This document shows positions 26,362-34,321 of a stretch of DNA of 64,000 nucleotides, piece by piece; position 1 is the first letter of the stretch; each line of letters starts with the position of its first letter. The translations under genes and the position numbers were made by a program. The stretch covers positions 1 through 64,000 of the forward strand of contig CANDNA010000013.1 of assembly GCA_947385955.1 (NCBI GenBank), read 5' to 3'. The stretch is from an uncultured Clostridia bacterium. Its GTDB lineage: Bacteria > Bacillota > Clostridia > Lachnospirales > Lachnospiraceae. The notes below the pieces were generated by a model. It searched no databases. It was not told the origin of the DNA and worked only from the letters and a program-made list of their open reading frames with translations.

Positions 26362-27321
26362 ATGAAAAAGAAAATGTTAGCTTTGGTGTTTGCAGTAACG
26401 ATAACGTTATCTGCAGTGGCATGCGGCAGCGATGATGTGAGCACATCCACATCAGAGGGCAGCACACAGACAGAAGAAGCAGCGGATGCGGCAGAAGCAG
26501 CAACAGTTGAAACAGAAGAAGCAGAAGAAGAGATAGATGCGATGGCGGCAGCCCAGGAAAATGCAGAATCTGTTACCAGTATGGAAGCCACCATGAACAT
26601 GGAAATGGTGATGGACGCCACTGACAAAGACGGTGAGCAGCAGCATATGGAGTCTTTGATGGTGATGGATATGGTGACCTTCAGTGATCCTCTCAAAATG
26701 AAAATGGAAATGAGTATCACAGGGAAAGACGGAGAAGAAGAGATACAGGAAAATGTCATGAGCGTGTATGCAGAAACCGGGGATGACGGTACAACCATGA
26801 TGTATCTGACCGATGGGGAAAGCTGGCAGAGCGGAGCAGCCAATGTAGGAGAGCTGGAAGCCTATAATGCAGTTGTCAATCTGGTTGATACGCTTGCCGG
26901 CGGCTATGCGTTTACGTTGGAAGGCATGGAAGCTGTAGACGGGGCCAATGCCTATAAGTATGCACACACACTGACCACAGAGGAAACCAAGCAGGTGCTT
27001 CTGTCCAGTGGCGCACTGGACAATGTGGCTTCGGCAGGTTTGGATCAGAGTGCTATGGAGAGCGCATTGGATGATGTGGAAGGCTTAACTGAATATATCT
27101 GGATTGATGAAGCAAGCCTGTATCCTGTCAAGTATGAAGTGGATATGACAGCGGCTATGGATGCCATGACGAAGGCTATGGTGGAAAGTATGAAAGCGGA
27201 AATGGGAGAAGAAGCAGGGGAAGTGGACCTGAGCTTCCCGATGATGAAAATGAGCATGACATTCTCCAATTTCAACAATGCTTCCGACTTCAGCATTCCG
27301 GAAGAAGCAAAAGCAAACTAA
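26362..27321 (+). CDS. Lipoprotein, DUF6612-like
   Basis: This is a 319-residue lipoprotein with lipobox SAVAC (Cys21), an acidic Thr/Glu/Ala linker (about 25-65) and a beta-rich mature domain. The domain contains many Met residues and the pattern SMEATMNMEMVMDATDKDG, GTTMMYLTDGESW, YIWIDEASLYPVKYEVDM and MMKMSMTFSNFNN. The strand order and the phrase about a substituent used to estimate a conversion (YIWID...PVKYE) resemble DUF6612/LolA-like lipoproteins of Firmicutes. Exact function is unknown. The ATG follows GAGGGAGAG. It has its own promoter upstream and a strong terminator downstream, so it is probably monocistronic. Confidence 0.78.
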   Translation: MKKKMLALVFAVTITLSAVACGSDDVSTSTSEGSTQTEEAADAAEAATVETEEAEEEIDAMAAAQENAESVTSMEATMNMEMVMDATDKDGEQQHMESLMVMDMVTFSDPLKMKMEMSITGKDGEEEIQENVMSVYAETGDDGTTMMYLTDGESWQSGAANVGELEAYNAVVNLVDTLAGGYAFTLEGMEAVDGANAYKYAHTLTTEETKQVLLSSGALDNVASAGLDQSAMESALDDVEGLTEYIWIDEASLYPVKYEVDMTAAMDAMTKAMVESMKAEMGEEAGEVDLSFPMMKMSMTFSNFNNASDFSIPEEAKAN

Positions 27322-27333
27322 AGAAATAAAGAG

Positions 27334-27378
27334 ACAGTCTGTCCGGGCCGGTATGGTTTTGGACAGGCTGTTTTATTT
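27334..27378 (+). terminator. Rho-independent terminator
   Basis: ACAGTCTGTCC at 27334-27344 pairs with GGACAGGCTGT at 27361-27371 (one T-G wobble) and is followed by TTTATTT. Confidence 0.78.
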
Positions 27379-27479
27379 CACACAGTTTTTCAGCCGTTGT
27401 CAATCCGTACAAATAAAAAGTGAAAATGGACATACTTTAAAGGTGTGGAAAATATAGATAGAATGCAGGAGGAAACATA

Positions 27480-28457
27480 ATGTGTACAGCAGTTACTTAT
27501 ACCACAAAGGATTTTTATTTTGGCCGGACTTTGGATAACGGTTGTTCTTATGGGGAAGAGGTGGTGATCACACCACGGAAATTCCCGTTTTCGTTTCGCA
27601 ATATGGGAAAGCTGGAACAGCATTATGCCATGATCGGCATGGCACATGTAGAGGGAGAGTGCCCTCTGTATTATGAGGCGGTCAATGAAAAAGGACTGGG
27701 TATGGCCGGGCTGAATTTTGTGGGCAATGCCGTATACCGGAAAGAAAAGGCGGACAGGGACAATGTGGCTTCTTTTGAATTGATTCCCTGGATTCTGGGG
27801 CAATGCGCCAGCGTGCAGGAGGCAAGAGGGCTGCTGGATGGACTGAACATTACGGATGTCTCTTTTGATGAAAGGCTGCAGCCGGCCCGGCTCCACTGGA
27901 TGCTGGCAGACAGGAGGGAAGCGGTTACTCTGGAATCTGTGGAAGAGGGGGTATTTGTGTATGACAATCCGGCAGGGGTACTGACCAACAATCCGCCGTT
28001 CCCGGAGCAGATGTTTCAACTGAACAACTATATGCATCTGTCATCCCAATCCCCCTGTAATGAATTTTCCCAAAAACTGCCGTTAAAAGTATACAGTCTG
28101 GGGATGGGAGCTCTGGGACTTCCGGGAGATCTTTCTTCCCAGTCGCGGTTTGTCAGAGCGGCGTTTACAAAACTGAATGCTGTTTCCGGAGAGTCAGAAA
28201 GCGAAAGCGTGGGGCAGTTTTTCCATATTCTTGGTTCTGTGGAACAACAGCGGGGCTGCTGCGAAGGGGAAGGCGGCAACTGGGAAATTACCATTTATAC
28301 TTCCTGCTGTAACGGGGATCGGGGCATCTATTATTATACCACATATGGAAACCGTCAGATTACGGCAGTGGATATGCACAGAGAAGATCTGAATGGAACG
28401 CTGCCGGTCAGGTATCCTCTTGTCCTGAAGGAACAGATACACAGGCAGAATGGGTAA
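27480..28457 (+). CDS. bsh: Choloylglycine hydrolase family protein, probable bile salt hydrolase
   Basis: This 325-residue cytoplasmic N-terminal-nucleophile amidase should hydrolyse the amide bond of glyco- or tauro-conjugated bile acids. The active-site set is visible: Cys2 (exposed after Met removal), Arg16 and Asp19 in FGRTLDN, Asn79 in AGLNF, Asn170/171 in LTNNPP, and Arg223/226 in SRFVRAAF. The spacing agrees with known Gram-positive bile salt hydrolases. No signal peptide is present. The start has GCAGGAGG upstream. Penicillin V acylases share the fold, but the length and the NNP and LSSQSRFVR segments favour bile salts. It is a single-gene unit and fits a gut habitat. Confidence 0.9.
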   Translation: MCTAVTYTTKDFYFGRTLDNGCSYGEEVVITPRKFPFSFRNMGKLEQHYAMIGMAHVEGECPLYYEAVNEKGLGMAGLNFVGNAVYRKEKADRDNVASFELIPWILGQCASVQEARGLLDGLNITDVSFDERLQPARLHWMLADRREAVTLESVEEGVFVYDNPAGVLTNNPPFPEQMFQLNNYMHLSSQSPCNEFSQKLPLKVYSLGMGALGLPGDLSSQSRFVRAAFTKLNAVSGESESESVGQFFHILGSVEQQRGCCEGEGGNWEITIYTSCCNGDRGIYYYTTYGNRQITAVDMHREDLNGTLPVRYPLVLKEQIHRQNG

Positions 28458-28478
28458 CCGGCAAATTATAACAGAATG

Positions 28479-28529
28479 ACAGGTCAATTATGACAGCAGA
28501 CCTGTGAAAAAAGCGGGGTATGCTATAAT
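28479..28529 (+). promoter_or_regulatory. Extended -10 promoter with upstream inverted repeat
   Basis: TGCTATAAT at 28521-28529 is an extended -10 element. In place of a -35 box there is a perfect inverted repeat, ACAGGTC at 28479-28485 and GACCTGT at 28499-28505, which could be an operator or activator site. It would drive the small acyl-carrier-related gene. Confidence 0.5.
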
Positions 28530-28593
28530 ACAGTCTGAATACGCAGGGCGCCAAAGGAAAGCGGGGTACCCCGGGTGTGCAGAAGGAGGCCGG

Positions 28594-28842
28594 ATGGAGA
28601 CTGAATTATTGGAAAAAAAGCTGAGAAAACTGATGAAACTGCGTACGGGTGTGGATTTTACCGATGAGGCTGTGCGGAAGGAAAAACTGTGCGGAGCCAA
28701 AATAGGGCTTCCGGCCAGGGAGCTGCTGCTTCTGTACTATGATATTGGCGGAGAATTGGGAATCAGGCTCCCACCGGAACTGGTATGGGAGGGGAAGTTT
28801 TCCTGTTATGAAGATATCATGGCGGCAATCGCCGTATTGTAA
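28594..28842 (+). CDS. Acyl-carrier-related protein without the phosphopantetheine serine
   Basis: This is an 82-residue helical protein with an acyl carrier protein-like pattern. The segment GAKIGLPARELLLLYYDIGGEL aligns with the region where carrier proteins have D-S-L, but here the Ser position is replaced (PARE), so it cannot be phosphopantetheinylated. It then continues IRLPPELVWEGKFSCYEDIMAAI, similar to acyl-carrier-related proteins reported beside radical-SAM peptide maturation systems in clostridia. The start at 28594 follows AAGGAGG. A terminator separates it from the ABC exporter gene downstream. A role as a docking or scaffold protein is a guess. Confidence 0.72.
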   Translation: METELLEKKLRKLMKLRTGVDFTDEAVRKEKLCGAKIGLPARELLLLYYDIGGELGIRLPPELVWEGKFSCYEDIMAAIAVL

Positions 28843-28877
28843 AATCATGGCCCGCAGAAGAAGGAAAGACCGCAGAG

Positions 28878-28913
28878 AAAGGATGGCAGGAAAGCAGGCT
28901 GCTGTCCTTTTTT
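28878..28913 (+). terminator. Rho-independent terminator of the acyl-carrier-related gene
   Basis: A 12-bp stem (28878-28889 with 28899-28910, two G-U type pairs) is followed by Ts to 28913. The dispersed repeat begins directly at its end. Confidence 0.75.
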
Positions 28914-28988
28914 ATGCACAGGGGTGAGTAAGGAAGTTGGCACGCACCCCGCGTGGCGGGCAGGGGAAGATGCGCCTTCCCTACCCGA
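28913..28988 (+). repeat. Dispersed two-hairpin intergenic element, copy 1
   Basis: This copy shares TATGCACAGGGGTG, GTAAGGAAGTT and the order of two hairpins with 46913-47000. Hairpin a pairs GGGGTG at 28921-28926 with CACCCC at 28945-28950. Hairpin b pairs CGGG, AGGG and AAG (28957-28969) with CTT, CCCT and CCCG (28976-28987). It begins at the T run of a terminator, exactly as copy 2 does. Confidence 0.6.
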
Positions 28989-29022
28989 TAGATACTGAAA
29001 GATAAAAGGATACATAATAAAT

Positions 29023-30651
29023 ATGGAGAAAACACATCTGCAATGGCTTATGGAAAGATTGTATCCCCATAGAGGGAGCTTGTTTGTAATTTTAGTTTCC
29101 TTTCCGGTGATGATGGGATACAGCTTCTTTTATCCGATTCTGGTAAGAAATATTACCGATCAGGGAATGGTACAGCAGGACTTTTCACAGATTGCCTGGT
29201 ATGCGCTGCTTTTATCTGCCCTGCTTGCCGGGGAACAACTGACCAGCCTGTGGCAGACCAGATTGTTTGTCGGACTGCAAAGCCGCTTTCAGTTGGAGCT
29301 GCTTTGCGAGATACAGCAAAAGCTCCTGAAGCTGAAACTCAGTTATTATGACAGGAGAAACAGCGGCAGTGTGATTGAGCAGTTGGATACAGACGTGGAA
29401 ACAGTCAGTCTGCTGATTGACAGCGGTATGAAAAATCTGTTTAATTATATGCTGCGTATGGTAAGCGGGATCGGAGGACTTTTATTGATTGACCCTGTCC
29501 TGGCAGGTCTTTTGCTGCTGTATATCCCCCTGAAATATTTGTTGGTAACAGCAGTCTCGGCACGGAAAAAGAGACTGATGGAAGCGTATATCGCGGATAA
29601 ACAGGCCCTTTTTTCCTGGCTGAGTGATATGATAAGCGGCATTCGTGAGGTAAAGCTGTGGGAACTGTATGGCGGGTGCAAAGAAGAGTTTTACCGGCGT
29701 CAGAAACGGGTAACAGAAGAAAACCGCCGCAATATTATGCTGGATTCCTGTAATGCGGCTGGTGATATGGTTTTAAACGGGATACTGACGGCTGCCGTAT
29801 ATGGGATCGGAGGATGGCTGATCTGTGAAGAGAGACTGTCCATCGGAAGTCTGCTTGCATTTCTGACGTACAGCGGCTATGTGACAGGGCCGATTTCCCT
29901 GCTTCTGGATGTGAAGTATCTGCTTGCCAAAATTGCGCCTTCCGCCGGAAGGCTGTATGATTTTTTACGGCTGGAAGAGGAAGCGTCCGGAGTGCTTCCG
30001 ATAGGGGAGGATGAATTTGAAAGCCTGGTGCTGCAGGATGTTTCTTTTGCTTATCAGGATACAGAAGTACTCTGTCATTTTGACCTGGAGATCAACCGAG
30101 GCGATAAAATTGCAATCATCGGGGAAAACGGCAGCGGGAAAACCACCCTGATTAAGATTTTATTGCGTCTGCAGGAAGGCTGGAATGGAACGATACAGAT
30201 GAACGGAACGGATATCCGCATGTATGATCTGGATGCTTACCGTCGTCTGTTTGGGGTGGTGAATCAGGATGTATACCTGTTTCAGATCCCGTTGTACCAG
30301 AATATTGACCTGTGGGGAACACATACCGGAGAGGCGGTGGAGGCGGCATGCAGAAAGGGAAATATAGAGAAAGTCCTGGAGAAAAGCACCACAGAAGCGG
30401 TGGGAAGGGGAGGGAGTACCCTGTCCGGCGGTGAGAAACAGAAGATTGCAGTGGCCAGAATGCTGCTGAAAGATGCTCCTATCGTTATACTGGATGAGGC
30501 AACTTCCCAGGTTGACAAAAAAACCAATGAAAAATGGATGAAAGAACTGTTGGAGGAGTTTGCTGACAAAACGGTATTGTGGATCACACATAACCATGCC
30601 CATTTGGGAGTATTTGACCGGATCTGTGAGATCAGACGGCAGCATATCTGA
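29023..30651 (+). CDS. ABC transporter, fused membrane and ATPase domains (exporter type)
   Basis: This 542-residue half-transporter has a membrane domain with about six segments (residues 1-310) and an ATPase domain (about 335-540). Walker A is GENGSGKTT (Lys373), the signature is LSGGEKQKIAVARMLL, and Walker B is PIVILDEATSQVD, with a switch His in WITHNHA. The type exports peptides, lipids or drugs as a dimer. There is no C39 peptidase domain. It follows the acyl-carrier-related gene, and in clostridial peptide systems such proteins do co-occur, so peptide export is plausible. The ribosome binding site is weak (AAAAGGA 14 bases upstream of ATG). Confidence 0.9.
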   Translation: MEKTHLQWLMERLYPHRGSLFVILVSFPVMMGYSFFYPILVRNITDQGMVQQDFSQIAWYALLLSALLAGEQLTSLWQTRLFVGLQSRFQLELLCEIQQKLLKLKLSYYDRRNSGSVIEQLDTDVETVSLLIDSGMKNLFNYMLRMVSGIGGLLLIDPVLAGLLLLYIPLKYLLVTAVSARKKRLMEAYIADKQALFSWLSDMISGIREVKLWELYGGCKEEFYRRQKRVTEENRRNIMLDSCNAAGDMVLNGILTAAVYGIGGWLICEERLSIGSLLAFLTYSGYVTGPISLLLDVKYLLAKIAPSAGRLYDFLRLEEEASGVLPIGEDEFESLVLQDVSFAYQDTEVLCHFDLEINRGDKIAIIGENGSGKTTLIKILLRLQEGWNGTIQMNGTDIRMYDLDAYRRLFGVVNQDVYLFQIPLYQNIDLWGTHTGEAVEAACRKGNIEKVLEKSTTEAVGRGGSTLSGGEKQKIAVARMLLKDAPIVILDEATSQVDKKTNEKWMKELLEEFADKTVLWITHNHAHLGVFDRICEIRRQHI

Positions 30652-30723
30652 TATCGTGTTGACATTCCCGGCAGGGAAGGACGGGCCGGTACGGGAATTT
30701 GTCAGGGGAAGTATATAAAATCA

Positions 30724-30752
30724 TTGTATATTTTTTATAAAAGTATTATAAT
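30724..30752 (+). promoter_or_regulatory. Promoter of the chemoreceptor gene at 30858
   Basis: TTGTAT at 30724-30729, a 17-base spacer and TATAAT at 30747-30752. The untranslated leader would be about 98 bases. No flagellar-type sigma motif was seen. Confidence 0.6.
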
Positions 30753-30857
30753 AAAATGGATGGTAATCTTCAGGGGAGCGCATAACAGGTGCAGTTCCTA
30801 TTGGATGGAGGAGGTACCACTGATTGGATCCAATAAAACAGAGGAGGAAGAGAGGGA

Positions 30858-32552
30858 ATGGGAAACAAGGAGAGGATTGAAAGCAGACTGACGAAATCTT
30901 TTGTGACGGTTTCAGCGATTTCGGCAGTGGCTGCAATTGTAGGGTTGATTGCCATGATTGTTGTGGCCAGCAGGTATTCATATGCATTGACTAATTTCGG
31001 CTTTGCACAGGGAGATATTGGGAAGGCATTGTTTACATTTGCGGATGCCAGATCATCGTTGCGTGCGGCCATCGGTTATGATGATCCGGATGCGATTGCA
31101 ACTGTAGTGAAACAGCACGAAGAGAACAAGGCAAAGTTTACAGAATATTTTGCAGAAGTGGAAAAGACCATCGTATCGGAAGACGGCAGGGCTACTTATG
31201 ATGCAATTACTTCAGAGCTGAATGCTTACTGGGCGCTGGATGCCGAGATCGTGGCATTGGGAGCCACCACTGACAGAGAGCTGTGCAAACAGGCACAGGA
31301 TATGGCTTTGAATGAGCTTCAGCCTCAATATAACAGTATTTATATCCAGTTGGAAGACCTGTTATCTGTAAAAGTACATGAAGGAAATAATCTTTCTATG
31401 GTACTCAGAACACTGTCTCTGATTTTGATTGCAGTGATTGCGGCCGCAATTGCAGTTGCGATGATCACTTCTATCAGAATCGGAAAGACGATTGCCAAAG
31501 GAATCGCACAGCCGCTGATCGAGCTGGGCAATCGGCTGAAAGGACTGGCTGCCGGAGATTTTTCCGCACCGTTTCCTTCTGCTTCTGCCAACGATGAGGT
31601 GGCAGATATGGTGACAGAAGCAAAAGAGATGTCAGATAAGCTGAATCTGATTATCAATGACATCGGTTTTGTGCTGGGTGAAATGGCAGGCGGCAACTAC
31701 GCTGTTACTTCTAAATATATCAGTATGTACACAGGGGACTTCCAGAAGCTGGTAGAGTCCATGAGAGGTCTGAGAAATCAGATGGCTGCCACATTGCGTT
31801 CCATTGGAGAAGCATCCAATCAGGTATCGGCAGGGGCACAGAATATGGCAGAATCTGCTCAGAACCTGGCAGAAGGCGCTACCGATCAGGCCGGCGCTGT
31901 GGAAGAGCTGCAGGCAACCATCGTCAATATTACAGAGGCTATGGAGAGAAGCGCGGAAAGCGCAGAAGATTCTTATGTACAGGCGCAGAAGTATGCGGAT
32001 GAAGCGGATAACAGCCGCGCCGGTATGAATACTGTAGTGGCTGCCATGAAGAAAATTGATGATACCTCCACCAAGATCGGCAACATTATTTCTGAAATTG
32101 AATCCATTGCATCACAGACCAACCTGTTGTCTCTGAACGCTTCCATTGAGGCTGCAAGAGCAGGGGAAGCAGGGCGCGGTTTTGCAGTGGTTGCAGACCA
32201 GATCAGACAGCTTGCAGAGCAGAGTGCGAAAGCGGCAGTGGATACCAGAGAGCTGATTGAAGGTTCTTTAAAAGAGATCGAAGAAGGAAACCGTGCAGTG
32301 GAAAGCGCATCCGGTTCCATTGAGACAGTTGTGGATGGTATCAAGCACATCGCAGACAGCTCCAAGAGCCTGAGCATTATGATGGGCGATCAGAGTGAGA
32401 CAATGCGCCAGGCAGAACAGGGTGTCAGCCAGATTTCCGAAGTGGTACAGAACAACTCAGCAACTGCAGAAGAAACATCTGCAACCAGCGAAGAATTGTC
32501 AGCACAGGCAACCACACTTGACGATCTGGTAGGCCAGTTCATATTGGAATAA
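30858..32552 (+). CDS. Methyl-accepting chemotaxis protein, four-helix-bundle sensor type
   Basis: This is a 564-residue chemoreceptor with membrane segments at about 13-37 and 178-202. A short helical extracytoplasmic domain between them (4HB_MCP-like, rich in Ala, Glu and Lys) precedes a HAMP region ([24 protein letters not shown]) and a second HAMP-like stretch. The conserved signalling tip is [40 protein letters not shown]. Its sensor differs from that of the receptor at 19035, so the two detect different ligands. GAGGAGGAAGAGAGGG precedes the ATG. There is no C-terminal CheR-docking pentapeptide. Confidence 0.93.
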   Translation: MGNKERIESRLTKSFVTVSAISAVAAIVGLIAMIVVASRYSYALTNFGFAQGDIGKALFTFADARSSLRAAIGYDDPDAIATVVKQHEENKAKFTEYFAEVEKTIVSEDGRATYDAITSELNAYWALDAEIVALGATTDRELCKQAQDMALNELQPQYNSIYIQLEDLLSVKVHEGNNLSMVLRTLSLILIAVIAAAIAVAMITSIRIGKTIAKGIAQPLIELGNRLKGLAAGDFSAPFPSASANDEVADMVTEAKEMSDKLNLIINDIGFVLGEMAGGNYAVTSKYISMYTGDFQKLVESMRGLRNQMAATLRSIGEASNQVSAGAQNMAESAQNLAEGATDQAGAVEELQATIVNITEAMERSAESAEDSYVQAQKYADEADNSRAGMNTVVAAMKKIDDTSTKIGNIISEIESIASQTNLLSLNASIEAARAGEAGRGFAVVADQIRQLAEQSAKAAVDTRELIEGSLKEIEEGNRAVESASGSIETVVDGIKHIADSSKSLSIMMGDQSETMRQAEQGVSQISEVVQNNSATAEETSATSEELSAQATTLDDLVGQFILE

Positions 32553-32593
32553 ACCCGAATCAGCAGGGATACGTACATATACCAGAAAAATAA

Positions 32594-32630
32594 CCCCCCG
32601 CGGCCGGGAAAATACGGCTGCGGGGGGTTT
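32594..32630 (+). terminator. GC-rich terminator of the chemoreceptor gene
   Basis: CCCCCCGCGGCCG at 32594-32606 pairs with CGGCTGCGGGGGG at 32615-32627 (one wobble), but only three Ts follow. Confidence 0.65.
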
Positions 32631-32693
32631 CGCATTATAGTAAAGTACTGTTCGTCGATTCCCGTCATTCTTTTTGCAGCATCACCAAAATGA

Positions 32694-32723
32694 TGCAAAT
32701 ATGATGCAATTTAATGATATAAT
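32694..32723 (+). promoter_or_regulatory. Promoter upstream of the structured RNA and the exported paralogue genes
   Basis: TATAAT at 32718-32723 with a weak -35 (TGCAAA at 32694-32699, 18-base spacer). ATGATGCAA is repeated directly here, and GCATCA...TGATGC forms an inverted repeat just upstream, possibly an operator. Confidence 0.5.
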
Positions 32724-32724
32724 A

Positions 32725-32840
32725 GCCGCAAAGCAAAAACAAGCGGCTGCGAAGCAGACATTTGTTTTTGCTGCGGCGTTAACGAACAAACGTCCGATGA
32801 AATCGGACAAAGAGCGCGAAAGCGCGGGTTTGTGAGTAAC
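32725..32840 (+). ncRNA. Candidate structured leader RNA or small RNA
   Basis: Hairpin I pairs GCCGCA (32725-32730) with TGCGGC (32772-32777) and GCAAAAACAA (32733-32742) with TTGTTTTTGC (32762-32771), with an AA bulge and an apical CTGC/GCAG stem. Domain II is a three-way junction. It is closed by GTTA/TAAC (32778-32781, 32837-32840) and ACAAAC/GTTTGT (32786-32791, 32828-32833). Its two arms are GTCCGAT-GAA-ATCGGAC (32792-32808) and GCGC-GAAA-GCGC (32814-32825). It lies between a promoter and the start codon at 32914. I cannot match it to a known riboswitch. It could also be a dispersed repeat with RNA-like folding. Confidence 0.55.
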
Positions 32841-32913
32841 AAGGAAGAAACAGAAGCCGAAGAGGAAAACCAGCCGGCTGCAAATAAATGATGAAAGAGG
32901 GGGAATGTAAACT

Positions 32914-33492
32914 ATGAAGAAAAAGGTATTGGGTCTGCTGTTGGCAGCAGGATGTCTGTTGGGAAGCAGTATGATGGTATGTGCAGAGGAAACGCCTCCG
33001 GCGGATGCGCCGGGACCTGCACCGGTGCAGAACTATCAGCAGATAATGACTCCGGAGATTCTGGCATCGTTCCAGGGTGTGACTCTGGAATCGGATATTT
33101 CCATTTTGGGGAATGCACTGGTGCGCCGGACGGATGTGTGGGGTACCCTGCAGGATGCAGACGGAGATGGCATAGATGACAGAGATCCGATCAATGGCTG
33201 CGGTTATCTGGACCTGAACTGCAATGGGTTTGATGACCGGTTTGAAATGGAGCTTTTAAACTCCACGATGCAGGCAGATCCCGGTGAAGGCTATGCATTG
33301 CAGTTGACATTGAATGTACTGTTCGGACATAGATGTAAGCACGGCATAATTGCATCCAGCTTTATTATGGATGAAGATGTGGGCATCGTTTCTTTACCGG
33401 ACTATTATGAGCTGTGCCCGGAGTGTACGAATGAAATGCGGGAAATGATGAAGGCCATTGACAACATGATGGGCGGTGTGAATCTGCTGTAG
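32914..33492 (+). CDS. Exported protein with Asp-rich, probably calcium-binding core (paralogue 1)
   Basis: This 192-residue protein has a signal peptide (MKKKVLGLLLAAGCLLGSSMMVCA, cleavage near 24), a Pro/Ala-rich linker, YQQIMTPEILASF (residues 41-53) and a core at residues 72-109. The core contains DADGDGIDDRDP and DLNCNGFDDR, similar to thrombospondin type-3 or EF-hand-like Ca loops, with Cys residues in between. A C-terminal CKHG and CPEC pair follows. It has no recognised enzymatic domain. Shine-Dalgarno AGAGGGGG precedes the ATG. It is followed after 50 bases by a paralogue with an identical core. It may be a surface or secreted small binding protein. Confidence 0.82.
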   Translation: MKKKVLGLLLAAGCLLGSSMMVCAEETPPADAPGPAPVQNYQQIMTPEILASFQGVTLESDISILGNALVRRTDVWGTLQDADGDGIDDRDPINGCGYLDLNCNGFDDRFEMELLNSTMQADPGEGYALQLTLNVLFGHRCKHGIIASSFIMDEDVGIVSLPDYYELCPECTNEMREMMKAIDNMMGGVNLL

Positions 33493-33542
33493 TGCTGTCA
33501 CACAGACTGGCAAAAGGCAGACTTACAATTAAGGAGAAAAGG

Positions 33543-34121
33543 ATGAAAAAGAGAGCATTGAGTATGGCGCTGGCCCTTGCCCTGTTGTTGGGAAGCAGCA
33601 TGAATGTGTGTGCAGAGGAAGCAGGACAGGAACAGAATGCGCAGCCCCAGGCACAGAACTATCAGCAGATAATGACCCCGGAAATCCTGGCGAGCTTTAC
33701 TGTGGGATTGGATCAGATGGATGAAACCATTTTGAAGAATGCGCTTGTATGCCGGACAGACGTATGGGGTACCCTGCAGGATGCGGACGGAGATGGTATA
33801 GATGACAGAGATCCGATTAATGGCTGCGGCTATCTGGATCTGAATTGCAATGGATTTGATGACCGGCTTGAGATGGCGATTATCAGTGAACTGATGCAGC
33901 AAGATCCCAGAGAAGGTTATGCTATGGAAAGGGCCTTTCACCTGCTTTCTCATAGCTGCAAACATGGCATTATTTATTCTGATTTTTATCTGGACAAAGA
34001 GATGGGATGCTATTGGTCTCTGCCGGACTATTTCCGGGTATGTGAGGAATGTATGGATGACTTTTCGGATGAGGTGGATGATTTGATGACCCTGGTGTAC
34101 CAGTTGGATCTGGAGGACTGA
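33543..34121 (+). CDS. Exported protein with Asp-rich, probably calcium-binding core (paralogue 2)
   Basis: This 192-residue paralogue of the preceding gene has a signal peptide (cleavage near residue 24), a Gln/Ala linker and YQQIMTPEILASF at 40-52. The 38-residue core at 71-108 is identical in amino acids to that of paralogue 1, although the DNA differs at ten synonymous sites. The C-terminal part is more divergent but keeps SCKHGII and CEEC. ATG at 33543 follows AAGGAGAAAAGG; an ATG at 33492 overlaps the previous stop and is rejected. Tandem duplication followed by selection on the core is likely. An AT-rich 200-base gap with a hairpin at 34160-34180 follows. Confidence 0.82.
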   Translation: MKKRALSMALALALLLGSSMNVCAEEAGQEQNAQPQAQNYQQIMTPEILASFTVGLDQMDETILKNALVCRTDVWGTLQDADGDGIDDRDPINGCGYLDLNCNGFDDRLEMAIISELMQQDPREGYAMERAFHLLSHSCKHGIIYSDFYLDKEMGCYWSLPDYFRVCEECMDDFSDEVDDLMTLVYQLDLED

Positions 34122-34159
34122 GCGGCCTGTCTGACAATCATATGCTGTAAAATGTTACA

Positions 34160-34180
34160 ATCTGTTTTTTTAAAACAGAT
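34160..34180 (+). other. AT-rich hairpin after the exported paralogue genes
   Basis: ATCTGTTTT at 34160-34168 pairs with AAAACAGAT at 34172-34180 around a 3-base loop. It may end transcription, but no T run follows. The rest of the gap to 34321 is AT-rich with nothing else recognisable. Confidence 0.35.
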
Positions 34181-34321
34181 ATAGATACAGATGCGTGCGT
34201 ATGTATTATATAAAGTTACAAATAAAATAAATCGAATGTGTAACAAATCCCTGTTTTTTACTATACTTTTCTGTGGATAGTTAAGAAAACCCATGAAAAG
34301 TAACAGAAAGCGGGGATTTGT

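Noticed and set aside
30804-30890. Short leader ORF (28 codons) before the chemoreceptor gene
   Set aside because: It lacks a ribosome binding site and overlaps the main start. Its acidic Glu-rich translation is explained by the purine-rich Shine-Dalgarno region.
34191-34280. Small ORF (29 codons) in the AT-rich gap before the RND gene
   Set aside because: There is no Shine-Dalgarno site and the composition follows the AT-rich background.
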